Both the position numbers and the translations under genes were made by a program. From assembly GCA_013214285.1 (NCBI GenBank), contig JABSPW010000002.1, forward strand, positions 1 to 64,000: 64,000 bases of DNA. Direction: 5' to 3'. The notes under the pieces were generated by a model. It was not told where the DNA came from. It saw nothing but the letters and a program-made list of their open reading frames with translations, and searched no databases. Shown one piece after another: positions 1-9,160 of the stretch. This DNA comes from Halioglobus sp. (GTDB lineage Bacteria; Pseudomonadota; Gammaproteobacteria; Pseudomonadales; Halieaceae). Within the stretch, counting starts at the first letter, position 1, and each line of letters starts with the position of its first letter.

Positions 1-701
1 CGCCGTGCCCGCCTGACCCACGCTGCAGGTCGGAACAGACGAAAACGATCTGCAGGACGCCAGTCAGTCGGCAGGCCAGTCTTCCAGGGCGGTGATTTGC
101 GCCGCGTCGTATGCAGCATTTTCGTTTCCTGTGTGAATTTGTCAAAGTCGTTCCACTCGTTCTCAAAGTAGCCGATGCGGTCCTCGTCCTCCTCGCGTAA
201 GCAGATCCATGGCTGATAGTCTTGAGTGAATTCGAACATGGCTTCGAATTTTTTTTGCACATCCCAGTGGGCCAACTCGCTGCATTCCAGTAGCATAACG
301 CTGCTGGCCTTGCATTTGTCGATCAAGCCTTTGGGCCCGGAGCGCATACGGCACATGATAGACTTTCCCTGCATGTCGCGGCTAAGCAGTTGCCAGATGT
401 CAGTAGCAGCGAAGATGTCTGGGTCTATCACGACCGCTCGCCCTGCGTACCCCATCAGCTTGGGTGGCATGAAGCGGGTTGGAGTGAAGGACTGCAGATC
501 GTCGTTCAGCCACTCTCGCTTGACGCCATCGCGCAGGTATTGTTTGCCTTCATGAGCGGCAAAGAACGGATAGTCTCGACTATCTATGATTTTCACGTCA
601 AACTTGTCGTTGTTCTGCGAGTAGCGGCGCAGAGCGTGCTGGGCTACGATGGCACCGGTTATCTGTTTATGATTTGTTTGGATAAAAACGCAGGCTTTCA
701 T
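1..701 (-). CDS. GT-A-like hypothetical protein, 3' end truncated by window edge; paralogue of 4739..5653
   Basis: Own reverse-complement translation from CAT at 699-701: MKACVFIQTNHKQITGAIVAQHALRRYSQNNDKFDVKIIDSRDYPFF...DDLQSFTPTRFMPPKLMGYAGRAVVIDPDIFAATDIWQLL...; open to position 1. Strongly similar along its length to the 4739..5653 product (DDLQSFTPLRFMPPKLMGWQGRAVLTDPDVFAVGDVFDLL). Absent from the ORF track because it runs off the edge. Confidence 0.85.
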   Translation of the reverse strand, partial: MKACVFIQTNHKQITGAIVAQHALRRYSQNNDKFDVKIIDSRDYPFFAAHEGKQYLRDGVKREWLNDDLQSFTPTRFMPPKLMGYAGRAVVIDPDIFAATDIWQLLSRDMQGKSIMCRMRSGPKGLIDKCKASSVMLLECSELAHWDVQKKFEAMFEFTQDYQPWICLREEDEDRIGYFENEWNDFDKFTQETKMLHTTRRKSPPWKTGLPTDWRPADRFRLFRPAAWVRRAR

Positions 702-838
702 GGGTTTTCGGGATAGCCGAAGGGTCAGTGTCTCGAATAAGGATAATAAAGGAATGCCGCCTTTTTTTCTATTTACGTGAGCCGCTTACAGACGTAAATA
801 GTACCTTCCGAGTTCGTGGATAGCACTATGGGTAGCGT

Positions 839-1780
839 TTATTTGAATATACCTCGGCGGTACAGACCCCAGAAGAAGGACCACATGTAAAGCAGTGGTG
901 CTCGCCTGACTTTCTCGGGTATGACGATTTCTTGGCCAGAGTGGCGTTCGAGTTTCCACGCGATATAGTCTAAGCCGCCCTCGAATGTGAATAGCGCCTT
1001 GACCAGTCTGGCAATGGACAGCAGCTTGCCCAGGCCTCTTCGGAACAGCCACGATACCTTGGCCAGATAACGCTTTGGGCCAACGATTCGGCTCCGGTAA
1101 AGCCATTGGCCGTTTTGTTTATAAAGATCTATCGGCAGAGCGACGAGTTGCTGGGTTAGCTCAGCATAAAATTGCTTTGAAAGCTCTACCAGTTCATGCG
1201 CCCTTCCTGCCTGTTCAGTGCGCAGCTCCGTGGCATAACTTAAATTTAGAGAATTTTCCCAGAGAGTCTCGAGGTGTCCCTGCTTGGGTAGTGCTGGAAG
1301 TGTTCTTTGTAGCAGTGTGTCAGCTGCCTCCATAAGCGATTTTTCGATCCGGTTCCTGATCTGCTCATCACGTGCGTACAGGATAAACGTGGGCTGTGCG
1401 AAACGGCCCCAGATGTAAGACTCGTACCAGGCAGTCGAGCAGCCACGCTCAAAATCCCTCAGGGATATAACAGTCACTTTGCTGCGCAGGGTCTTTTCAT
1501 TGGTGTTGCCGGCGGGCGCTTGTCGCGCGTAAAACACATTGGGGGGCAGTAACCAGTTGACGCCTGCGAGCAGTCTGCTGCGGTAGGCTGTGCGATAGTT
1601 GTCGCAGATGAGATAAAGGTCCAGCAGACCATCGTAGATATCACCGCTGCGCAGACAGGAGCCGTATACCAAGGTGCAACAGATACTTCCATTGAGTCGT
1701 TGGTCAAGTTGCTGCAGTAATGCGGCGAGAGTCGGCTCCGCGATCGGATCGGGACCTGTGACTGGCGGGTAGGCGGTCAA
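839..1780 (-). CDS. Nucleotidyltransferase-like protein resembling Tam41-type phosphatidate cytidylyltransferases
   Basis: 313 aa; LVYGSCLRSGDIYDGLLDLYLICDNY, VNWLLPPNVFY, KVTVISLRDFERGCSTAWYESYIWGRFAQPTFIL resemble Tam41 family motifs (VYGSG..., ...LYLAGRLxKPV); start overlaps the DAG-kinase-like gene. Confidence 0.6.
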   Translation of the reverse strand: MTAYPPVTGPDPIAEPTLAALLQQLDQRLNGSICCTLVYGSCLRSGDIYDGLLDLYLICDNYRTAYRSRLLAGVNWLLPPNVFYARQAPAGNTNEKTLRSKVTVISLRDFERGCSTAWYESYIWGRFAQPTFILYARDEQIRNRIEKSLMEAADTLLQRTLPALPKQGHLETLWENSLNLSYATELRTEQAGRAHELVELSKQFYAELTQQLVALPIDLYKQNGQWLYRSRIVGPKRYLAKVSWLFRRGLGKLLSIARLVKALFTFEGGLDYIAWKLERHSGQEIVIPEKVRRAPLLYMWSFFWGLYRRGIFK

Positions 1781-2742
1781 AGCCTTAGAAACTCAAGTAT
1801 TGGACTGGTGCTAATGTCGACGTCACCCGCTACGTGCAGTAGCTCGCCATCCAGATTGAGGCTGCCTTCCATACTCAGATTTATCCGTCTCGCGTTATAG
1901 CTCTGGTAACCCGACGCGGGTACCGCATTACCATTGGGGCTGCCTCTGATGATGGACAGGAACGTTTTCGCAAACCTTGAGCAGCCCTGCTCCATTAACG
2001 TTATTCGGGCGCCGCCAGGTCCTTTACCCCAGAATGGACGCATGCCGAAAGACAAACGCTGCAGTGTGCTGATGGCGAGAATCAGAGTATCGTAGGTTAC
2101 CGCTACCTGCCCATCTAGAGATACGGAAATTGTCACATGGCGATTAAACGCGGGATCGTTGCGCAGAATACCCCAAACCGTCCGCAGTGTGCTCAACGCC
2201 AGGCTGAAATCACCTCGCAATCCGCGTGAGTGGACTGTGCGATGGGCATATCTCGTGCCTTGTATCACGGCACCACCGCCAAGAAACATTCCGTAGCGTG
2301 GCGGCTTGTCCTTGTGCGTGCTCACCCGCAGTAAAGCGCGCTGCACCACCTTGCCTCCGGTTCGGCGGTCGCTCGCGCTCCAATCGCAAAAGCGGCCCAC
2401 CGCCTTGCGCAATGAACCCCGCACGCCGACATCACCTGCCGTCATATTGGCTGTACCGCCCGGCAGTAAAGCGATCAGCGGCGGGTCCGGAAAGGCCGTG
2501 TGTTGAAGGAGAGCGGCAAGTATGGCCGCTGCAGTGCCGTCCCCGCCATTGATTGCCAGCACGGCAACGTTGCGAGCAGCCAGTTCTTGTAGCGCGTCTG
2601 GGATATCAGTGAGGTTTTCTGTGACGCGATGATGGATCGCCGGTGACTGCGCTATCCTCTGACGAATAGAGTCAAAGTGGTCACGATTGTGGCCGCTGGT
2701 CGGGTTGCTGATCAGACCCACCGGACCGGTGGGCGTACTCAT
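1777..2742 (-). CDS. Diacylglycerol kinase-family (YegS/LCB5-like) lipid kinase
   Basis: GLISNPTSGHNR, AINGGDGTAAAILAALL (GGDGT motif), LPGGTANMTA. Confidence 0.85.
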   Translation of the reverse strand: MSTPTGPVGLISNPTSGHNRDHFDSIRQRIAQSPAIHHRVTENLTDIPDALQELAARNVAVLAINGGDGTAAAILAALLQHTAFPDPPLIALLPGGTANMTAGDVGVRGSLRKAVGRFCDWSASDRRTGGKVVQRALLRVSTHKDKPPRYGMFLGGGAVIQGTRYAHRTVHSRGLRGDFSLALSTLRTVWGILRNDPAFNRHVTISVSLDGQVAVTYDTLILAISTLQRLSFGMRPFWGKGPGGARITLMEQGCSRFAKTFLSIIRGSPNGNAVPASGYQSYNARRINLSMEGSLNLDGELLHVAGDVDISTSPILEFLRL

Positions 2743-3590
2743 TTTTCAGCTGTCCTCATGGTGACAGCCTTCAGGTTTATGCCGGTTTTCCCAATGCGCG
2801 GTGCTTGCCCGAGGACCTGCACGGGTAGCTGCGACTCGCTGTCGAAGAAGATGATGATATCGCCAATGAGTCCTAGAAGGCTGAAGTCATTGTCATCAGA
2901 CAGCCTTCCCTCGGGGCTTACCTGTATAGAAACCGCGAGGGTCTCTCGCTCGCCGCTAACCTGGCTCCGTCCATCAACCTGATAATCGACGTCGATAGGA
3001 ATGCCGCGGCCGCTACTTAATTTCACCCGGTAAAAGTTCCGGTCAGTGAGGACCAGTACTTCCCGTGATTTGTTAGGCCCTAGCGACTGCAGTTTCTGGG
3101 CTATTAGCATTAGTAGATACGGTGACGTAATTACCGTGTCAGTCTTTGTTGCAGGGTAAGGAATTTCCTGCGTAGAGGATACAGGCCACTCCTCGGGCGG
3201 GAGCGCGGGATCCGAGGTTTGATTGCGTCGCTCTCGCAGCACGTACTGGTCCTTGTATTGGTAGGACTTCATGCGCTGGCCGCTACCGCGGCTGAGACGG
3301 GAGCGTTTGATCACCCGGTCGCTGCCTGCCTCAAACAGGATATTGATTTGCTCTGTGTTGTTGACTACCGAACTCAGCACGTCAAAATGCCACAGCGAGC
3401 GATTCTCCTCATCGGGAAAAAGCGTCAAAGTCGCCGTCGCTGTCGCCCAGAAAGCTTTTTCCTCAAACTGCAGTGACTGCCAGGGCGGCAGTGGGTGCCC
3501 TGTAGTGGGCTTTTCTGTTGCAGAGTGGGCGGCGCATGCCAGCAGCAGGCTGAGGCAGATGAAAATTATCCCGTCGTATAGCGTGGTCAT
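2739..3590 (-). CDS. Hypothetical secreted/lipoprotein-like protein
   Basis: N-terminal hydrophobic signal with LLACAAHS; overlaps downstream kinase start (operon). Confidence 0.65.
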   Translation of the reverse strand: MTTLYDGIIFICLSLLLACAAHSATEKPTTGHPLPPWQSLQFEEKAFWATATATLTLFPDEENRSLWHFDVLSSVVNNTEQINILFEAGSDRVIKRSRLSRGSGQRMKSYQYKDQYVLRERRNQTSDPALPPEEWPVSSTQEIPYPATKTDTVITSPYLLMLIAQKLQSLGPNKSREVLVLTDRNFYRVKLSSGRGIPIDVDYQVDGRSQVSGERETLAVSIQVSPEGRLSDDNDFSLLGLIGDIIIFFDSESQLPVQVLGQAPRIGKTGINLKAVTMRTAEK

Positions 3591-3815
3591 GTGCGTAAAC
3601 CTTGCTGAAAGTAGTGTTTAGTGGGCTCTTCGTCGAGCGCTGTGGCCTGTATTGCAAGGCGCACCGCTGACCGCGCCTGAAACCCCTAAAGTGCATACAA
3701 ATCAATTAGTTGTGGTGGCGAGGGAAAGCCGTTAAAAATACCACATCCGCTTGAGAAAGGCAGGATCATCCTATACCCTTCGCCGCTTGGTCCGTCCTGA
3801 TCGCGGGAACGTTAC

Positions 3816-4742
3816 ATGCACATGATTATCAAGCGACTGATCAAGTGGTTGGTACGCGCGATTTCGGTATTTTTACCAGAGGAAAAAGCTCACGACCTGC
3901 AGCGCTGGCGGCGCGGCAAGGAGGAGTTCTGGAAGTACAATCACTGTCAGTATATTTTCGCATCCTACGGTAAGAGTGGGCGCACCTGGGTTCGGGTCAT
4001 GATCTCTCGTTATTTTCAGCTAGTCTATAAGCTGCCCGATAATATCTTGATGGGCTTCGATAACTACACGCGGCTGAATGGAGAGATTCCGAAGATATTC
4101 TTCACCCACGATAACTACCTGCGCGGCTATACGGGCAATGTCGATTCTAAGAAAGATTTCTACGACAAGAAAACGATCCTGCTGGTACGCAACCCCATTG
4201 ATGTCGCAGTCTCACAATTCCACCAGTGGAAGTACCGCATGCGACCTGAAAAGAAAGTCATGAACAACTATCCGGAGCACGATGCGAATATTTCAGTGTA
4301 CGATTTTGCCAAGCACGAGGGCCAAGGGCTCAATCATATAATCGACTTTATGAACAATTGGGCACGCGAGCTTCCCAATATCAAGGAACTACTTGTGGTG
4401 CGCTATGAGGATATGCGTTCTCATCCGCAAAGGGAAATGGCGCGCATTGTTGACTTTCTCGGCTTGGAGACGATTCCTGAATATCTGGACGATACAGCTG
4501 AGTTTGCTTCAGTGGCAAATCTTCGCAAGAAAGAGCAGGAGAATTACTTCTGGCGCAGCGGTAGTCGCGTGCAGGCTAAAGATGTCAACGACCCCAATAC
4601 CTATAAAGTACGCAAGGCCAAAGTCGGTGGCTATCGTGATTACTTTGACGATAAACAAGTAGCTGAACTTGCAGCCCTAGTAGACTCTCGATTGTTACCA
4701 CAGTTTGGTTATACCAGCGCAGAAATGGCGGAAGCGGTGTGA
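3816..4742 (+). CDS. Sulfotransferase-domain protein
   Basis: YGKSGRTWVRVMISRYF (PAPS 5'-phosphosulfate loop-like), LLVRNPIDVAVSQFHQWKYR, VVRYEDMRSHPQREMARIVDFLGL. Confidence 0.85.
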   Translation: MHMIIKRLIKWLVRAISVFLPEEKAHDLQRWRRGKEEFWKYNHCQYIFASYGKSGRTWVRVMISRYFQLVYKLPDNILMGFDNYTRLNGEIPKIFFTHDNYLRGYTGNVDSKKDFYDKKTILLVRNPIDVAVSQFHQWKYRMRPEKKVMNNYPEHDANISVYDFAKHEGQGLNHIIDFMNNWARELPNIKELLVVRYEDMRSHPQREMARIVDFLGLETIPEYLDDTAEFASVANLRKKEQENYFWRSGSRVQAKDVNDPNTYKVRKAKVGGYRDYFDDKQVAELAALVDSRLLPQFGYTSAEMAEAV

Positions 4743-5653
4743 ACAATCGCTGCGTATTTATCCATACAAACGAACGGCAATGGCTGGGCGCTCTGGTGGC
4801 GGAGTATTCGTTCCGCCGAAACTCAGCAAACTCCGACAAGTTTGATATCGCGTTTATACACACCCAAGATTACCCCTTCCTATCTGCGAAAGAGGGGCAT
4901 ACATTTCTGCGCGGTGGTACAAGCCGTGACTGGCATATGGACGACCTACAATCTTTTACTCCCTTGCGTTTCATGCCCCCAAAACTGATGGGCTGGCAAG
5001 GTAGGGCGGTCCTCACCGACCCGGATGTATTTGCCGTAGGTGATGTTTTTGATTTATTAGAGCGGGATATGCAAGGCGCCGCTGTGATGGGCCGACGGCG
5101 CTCTGCGAAGAAAGGCAAGTCACACCAGGTCGCGACCAGTGTCATGCTTATGGATTGTGCCAAGCTCAGGCATTGGGATGCTGAAGCGGATTTCGGTGCC
5201 TTGTTCCGTATGGAGCGTGATTACAAACAGTGGATGGTACTCGAATATGAAGATCCTGATACGGTCGGTTTCTTGGAAGATTACTGGAATGATTTCGATA
5301 ATCTCGACGCTGATACGCGTCTATTGCACAATACGAAACGCAAAACACAGCCATGGAAGACGGGTCTTCCAGTGGATTACACCCCTGCCGATAAGTTTAA
5401 AAACAGACCCTTGTTTGCCTCGGCGAACCGCCTGCGTGCAAAAGTTTTTGGCGAGTACGGTCTGCTTGGTCGATATAAGGAACACCCGGATCCACAGCAG
5501 GAAGCCTTCTTCTTTGGTTTGCTGAGGGAATGCCTCGAGATGGGACACGTTAGTGAAGAACTGTTGCAGCAGGAAATCAGTAAAAACCATGTGCGTCATG
5601 ATGCTTTTGAGGTATTAGACCGCACTTCAAAACTTAGCCGCAGCGCGGCGTGA
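4739..5653 (+). CDS. GT-A-like hypothetical protein (possible glycosyltransferase)
   Basis: 304 aa, GTG start overlapping upstream TGA; GRAVLTDPDVFAVGDVFDLL resembles a GT-A DxD region; paralogous to the minus-strand gene at 1..701. Confidence 0.7.
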   Translation: MNNRCVFIHTNERQWLGALVAEYSFRRNSANSDKFDIAFIHTQDYPFLSAKEGHTFLRGGTSRDWHMDDLQSFTPLRFMPPKLMGWQGRAVLTDPDVFAVGDVFDLLERDMQGAAVMGRRRSAKKGKSHQVATSVMLMDCAKLRHWDAEADFGALFRMERDYKQWMVLEYEDPDTVGFLEDYWNDFDNLDADTRLLHNTKRKTQPWKTGLPVDYTPADKFKNRPLFASANRLRAKVFGEYGLLGRYKEHPDPQQEAFFFGLLRECLEMGHVSEELLQQEISKNHVRHDAFEVLDRTSKLSRSAA

Positions 5654-6363
5654 AGTATCTGGAGATCGAAAAGCTGCGTGCACTGGGTACGACAGAGTTC
5701 ATGTCTGTTAAGCCTTATCCTTATTTCAATGAACCTCTCTTGACTAGCACAGGATATGCAGATTTACGCGAGACCTTGCCAGGACTGGACAATTTTGAGG
5801 CAATTATGGGCAAGGAACGCCGCGCAGGTCAGGCGCCCCATGATCGTTACTCCCTTGAATATACACGGGATTTGCAAGTACCAAAGCCCTGGCAGGAATT
5901 TATCGCGGAGCTCTGTTCGCAAGCCTACCGCGCCGAAATTGAACGCCTTCTGGGTGCTCGTAAAGTTGAGTTTCGTTTTCACTGGCACTATACGCCGACG
6001 GGTGCTGAGGTGTCCCCCCATTGCGATGCTCGGCGCGAGCATGGCTCTCATTTATTTTATTTCAATTCGGCCCGAGAGTGGGACCCCGCTTGGGGTGGTG
6101 CCACACTGGCTTTGGATGATGGTGGTCGCCTAGACTATAACTCCGCGCCGAATCTAGAGGAGTTCGACAATGTTATCGAGTTGGACTCCATGGGTAATTC
6201 CAGCGCTCTTATGTTAAGAACTGACCACTCCTGGCATGCTGTTAGGCCTATCCAATGCCCTGAAAACAAATTGCGCAAAGTTTTTATTGTGGTGGTCAAC
6301 CCGGACAGCTTGTTCTGGAAGGTGCGCGATCGGCTTATTGGCAAAAGTATTCAGAGATTTTAG
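5650..6363 (+). CDS. 2OG-Fe(II) oxygenase family protein
   Basis: FHWHYTPTGAEVSPHCDARREHGSHLFYFN...WGGATLAL...DHSWHAVRPI (HxD...H facial triad pattern). Confidence 0.75.
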   Translation: MKYLEIEKLRALGTTEFMSVKPYPYFNEPLLTSTGYADLRETLPGLDNFEAIMGKERRAGQAPHDRYSLEYTRDLQVPKPWQEFIAELCSQAYRAEIERLLGARKVEFRFHWHYTPTGAEVSPHCDARREHGSHLFYFNSAREWDPAWGGATLALDDGGRLDYNSAPNLEEFDNVIELDSMGNSSALMLRTDHSWHAVRPIQCPENKLRKVFIVVVNPDSLFWKVRDRLIGKSIQRF

Positions 6364-6367
6364 GCAA

Positions 6368-7051
6368 GTGGCGAATACCACGTACCCAAACATCGGTTCG
6401 CAGGATCTCCATTTGTGGCTGTGTTACCGCGGGTGTGTTGATAATTCCGACGCGTTCAAGCGCATTGTTCTCTCTCGTTATGCGGACAGCTCGCCACAGG
6501 CATTGCAATTCACAGAAGGCGAGCATGGTAAGCCTGAGCTGAGCGCGTCTTCAAGGCCACTTCATTTCAATATAAGCCACAGTGGCGATTGGCTGGCTTG
6601 TGCTGTAACCGTCGAGTCGCCGGTGGGAGTCGATCTTGAATGGTGTCGCCCTGAGCGCGCCTCGATCAGAGTGGCGCGCCGTTTCTTTCGAACAGATGAG
6701 GTGGCAGCGCTGGAGAAGAGTGATAGAGCTTCAATGGTGGAGCAGTTCTACGACTACTGGACCCTGAAGGAGGCGGCGGTCAAGGCGCGGGGTGGTGCAT
6801 TGGCGCCAGGACTATTCGATCATGGTTTCGCTATAGACTATCACCTTGCACGGCCGCACCGTGGGCTTATCACCGCGACGACAACGGATACGGCCCGCTA
6901 CATGCTGTTGGATCCGGTGGCGGGCTATCGAGCCGCGCTGTGCTGGACCGGCACCGCGGCGCTGCCGCGCTTAGGTTTGTTCGAGCTGAATGAGAAGGGT
7001 GCCGTCGAGCCCCTAAAAACTGTTTTGCGAGCATCTAGTCTGTGCGATTAA
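6368..7051 (+). CDS. 4'-phosphopantetheinyl transferase, Sfp type
   Basis: HFNISHSGDWLACAV, VGVDLEWCRP, FYDYWTLKEAAVKARG; probable GTG start at 6368 (ORF open from 6236). Confidence 0.88.
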   Translation: MANTTYPNIGSQDLHLWLCYRGCVDNSDAFKRIVLSRYADSSPQALQFTEGEHGKPELSASSRPLHFNISHSGDWLACAVTVESPVGVDLEWCRPERASIRVARRFFRTDEVAALEKSDRASMVEQFYDYWTLKEAAVKARGGALAPGLFDHGFAIDYHLARPHRGLITATTTDTARYMLLDPVAGYRAALCWTGTAALPRLGLFELNEKGAVEPLKTVLRASSLCD

Positions 7052-7104
7052 TTCAACATCGAAAAATTACTGTTACACTCTTCGCTTTGGCCAAGACCTG
7101 AACC

Positions 7105-7809
7105 ATGATCATCGACCAGTACTACAACCAGCTTCAGGACAGTGTCAGCTTTACCCGCGAGCAGGCCAGCACGTTCGCAAAGAATATGGCCCAGGATTTC
7201 AATCCACTGCATGATGTGGATGCAAAACGTTTCTGTGTTCCTGGTGATCTCCTGTTTTCCGTGATTCTGGCCAGGTATGGCATCAGCCGGCATATGGCGT
7301 TTGTCTTCTCCGGTATGGTGGTGGATGGTATCGAACTGCTACTGCCGCAACCCTCCGAGGAGTTACAACTGCGAGATCGTGATGGGCGAGAGTATCTCAG
7401 CGTCAAACGGTCTGGGGACACCAGCGATGATGCGGCGCTCATACAAAATGTTACCCAAAGCTACGTGGAATTTTCTGGCCAGACCTTTCCGCACATACTG
7501 GTACCGCTGCTGACGGAAAAGAGTGTGATGATTAATCCCGACCGCCCTATTGTGATATACGCGAGTATGGTGATAGATCTCGACCGTCTGGATATTGAGC
7601 GGGTGGTACTGGAGCGAGACTATAACCAGCTTGAGGTTAATGGTAAACGTGGCAGCGTCGAACTTGCCTTCAATCTGTGTGCGGAGAATGAGGTGGTTGG
7701 ACGTGGTAGAAAACACATAGTACTTAGCGGCTTACGTGAATTCGACGAAAAAGCTAACCTGGATGCACTTGCCCGGTATGATGAGAGAAGGCGCAATCTA
7801 GCGGGCTGA
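7105..7809 (+). CDS. DUF3581-like protein
   Basis: SFTREQASTFAKNMAQDFNPLHDVDAKRFCVPGDLLFSVILARYG pattern recalled from DUF3581 family proteins. Confidence 0.7.
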   Translation: MIIDQYYNQLQDSVSFTREQASTFAKNMAQDFNPLHDVDAKRFCVPGDLLFSVILARYGISRHMAFVFSGMVVDGIELLLPQPSEELQLRDRDGREYLSVKRSGDTSDDAALIQNVTQSYVEFSGQTFPHILVPLLTEKSVMINPDRPIVIYASMVIDLDRLDIERVVLERDYNQLEVNGKRGSVELAFNLCAENEVVGRGRKHIVLSGLREFDEKANLDALARYDERRRNLAG

Positions 7810-7990
7810 GATCAATCCGACCCTGAGTCGCGCCTACTCGGTGCTCAGTGATTGTTGACAATGCTCGAATCGAGCGACAGTAAATTTGTACCTAGTACTC
7901 ATGATTTCTCTTGTCAAGCTGTTCTCTCAACAGCCAGATGCTGTACAGTCTAGAGCGATAGCAGATGTGTGGCAGACCGCGGAGATTCCG

Positions 7991-8515
7991 ATGAACGACT
8001 ATTTCGAATGCATTCCTGCGGGTGTGGATTTTCTAGACAAGGCTCACAATGTTTTCGTAGCCATCGAATTGGTTAAAGCTACGCCGGAACAGATTTTCGA
8101 TGTCTTCGAAGATGCGCACGCATGGACGCAGTGGGCGTTACCTATCGAAAAAGTAGAGTGGACTTCTCCGCTGCCTTATGGTGTTGGTACAACGCGTAAC
8201 GTTCACATGATGGGTGATATTATCGGCTATGAGGAATTTGTTGAATGGGAGAGAGGCAAGCGCATGGCGTTTACCTTTCTGGGGTGCAGCAGGAGTGCCA
8301 CACGCAGATTTTTAGAAGACTATCGCGTCACCGATCTTGGCAATGGCAGTTGCCGTGTCGAGTGGTATATGGCCATGGAAGTGAGCGGTTTCTCACGCCA
8401 CATGATGTTTTTGACACGCCCTATTATGCGGCTGGCTAATAAGTTCATGTTCAGGAAGTTTCGCAAGTTTACAGAGGCCTATGCTGCTGGAGAGCTGTCG
8501 CTGGGAACGGCCTGA
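7991..8515 (+). CDS. SRPBCC family (polyketide cyclase/START-like) protein
   Basis: KATPEQIFDVFEDAHAWTQWALPIEKVEWTSPLPYGVGTTRNVHM; probable start ATGAACGACTAT at 7991 within ORF 7886..8515. Confidence 0.7.
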   Translation: MNDYFECIPAGVDFLDKAHNVFVAIELVKATPEQIFDVFEDAHAWTQWALPIEKVEWTSPLPYGVGTTRNVHMMGDIIGYEEFVEWERGKRMAFTFLGCSRSATRRFLEDYRVTDLGNGSCRVEWYMAMEVSGFSRHMMFLTRPIMRLANKFMFRKFRKFTEAYAAGELSLGTA

Positions 8516-8517
8516 TG

Positions 8518-9109
8518 ACCAGTGGGTTCGCTCTGCAAGGATCGGCACACCGAAATTTCCACGGCGTCTGGAACCGTCGTGTACTCAATGGTCGCGCGCC
8601 GGTGCTCGCAGTCGTAGTGTCCACAGTTGCGGACATAGTTCAAGTAGTGTTCCGGTGCGAAGATCGTACCTACATTGTCTGCGATCACGATGCTGGAGTA
8701 ACCGCAGTAAGCGCCGAGTCCCAGTACTTTAGGTCGTGGCGGCAGACGGTGTGCTAGCTCGGCAATAAGGGGGCCCTTTTCGGGGCCAACGCTCATTAGT
8801 TAGCGTTCTTCTAGTGCGAGACGGTCCAGGGTATACAGTACATGCCGTGGGTTGTCTCGTATTGCATGCTGTTCAACATGGCGGGCTGATTGCACCGTGC
8901 GAGGCGGCGCGCCCTTGATCGTGTCGACCAGCGACTGGCTTGCGGTTTTCATCGTAAAGGCCAGTGCGGCAGGATGGAAGAATCGCCACCATTGCATAGA
9001 GTGCCGCTCCCCAGTGACATCGCGCTTTTTCTACGTCAGTGGGCCACCCTCTCAATGCTCTGAGCCGGCGTACTGGAAATTCACGCAGTAGGTAAGGATA
9101 CTTGCACAT
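8518..9109 (-). pseudogene. Decayed O-methyltransferase (COMT-like)
   Basis: Minus strand: VEQHAIRDNPRHVLYTLDRLALEER*LMSVGPEKGPLIAELAHRLPPRPKVLGLGAYCGYSSIVIAD... matches the COMT N-terminal SAM-binding pattern (LELGAYCGYS), with an in-frame TAA at 8797-8799 and loss of the C-terminal half; the 8873..9109 frame appears to hold the original N-terminus. Confidence 0.7.
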
Positions 9110-9160
9110 TTGACTGAGACGCTCAATGCCGGCTTCGGTGTTCCGTGTTTGGAGAACAGG

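Noticed and set aside
226-716. Plus-strand ORFs 226..555 and 390..716
   Set aside because: They are antisense to the GT-A-like minus-strand gene 1..701, whose protein is homologous to 4739..5653; no family features of their own.
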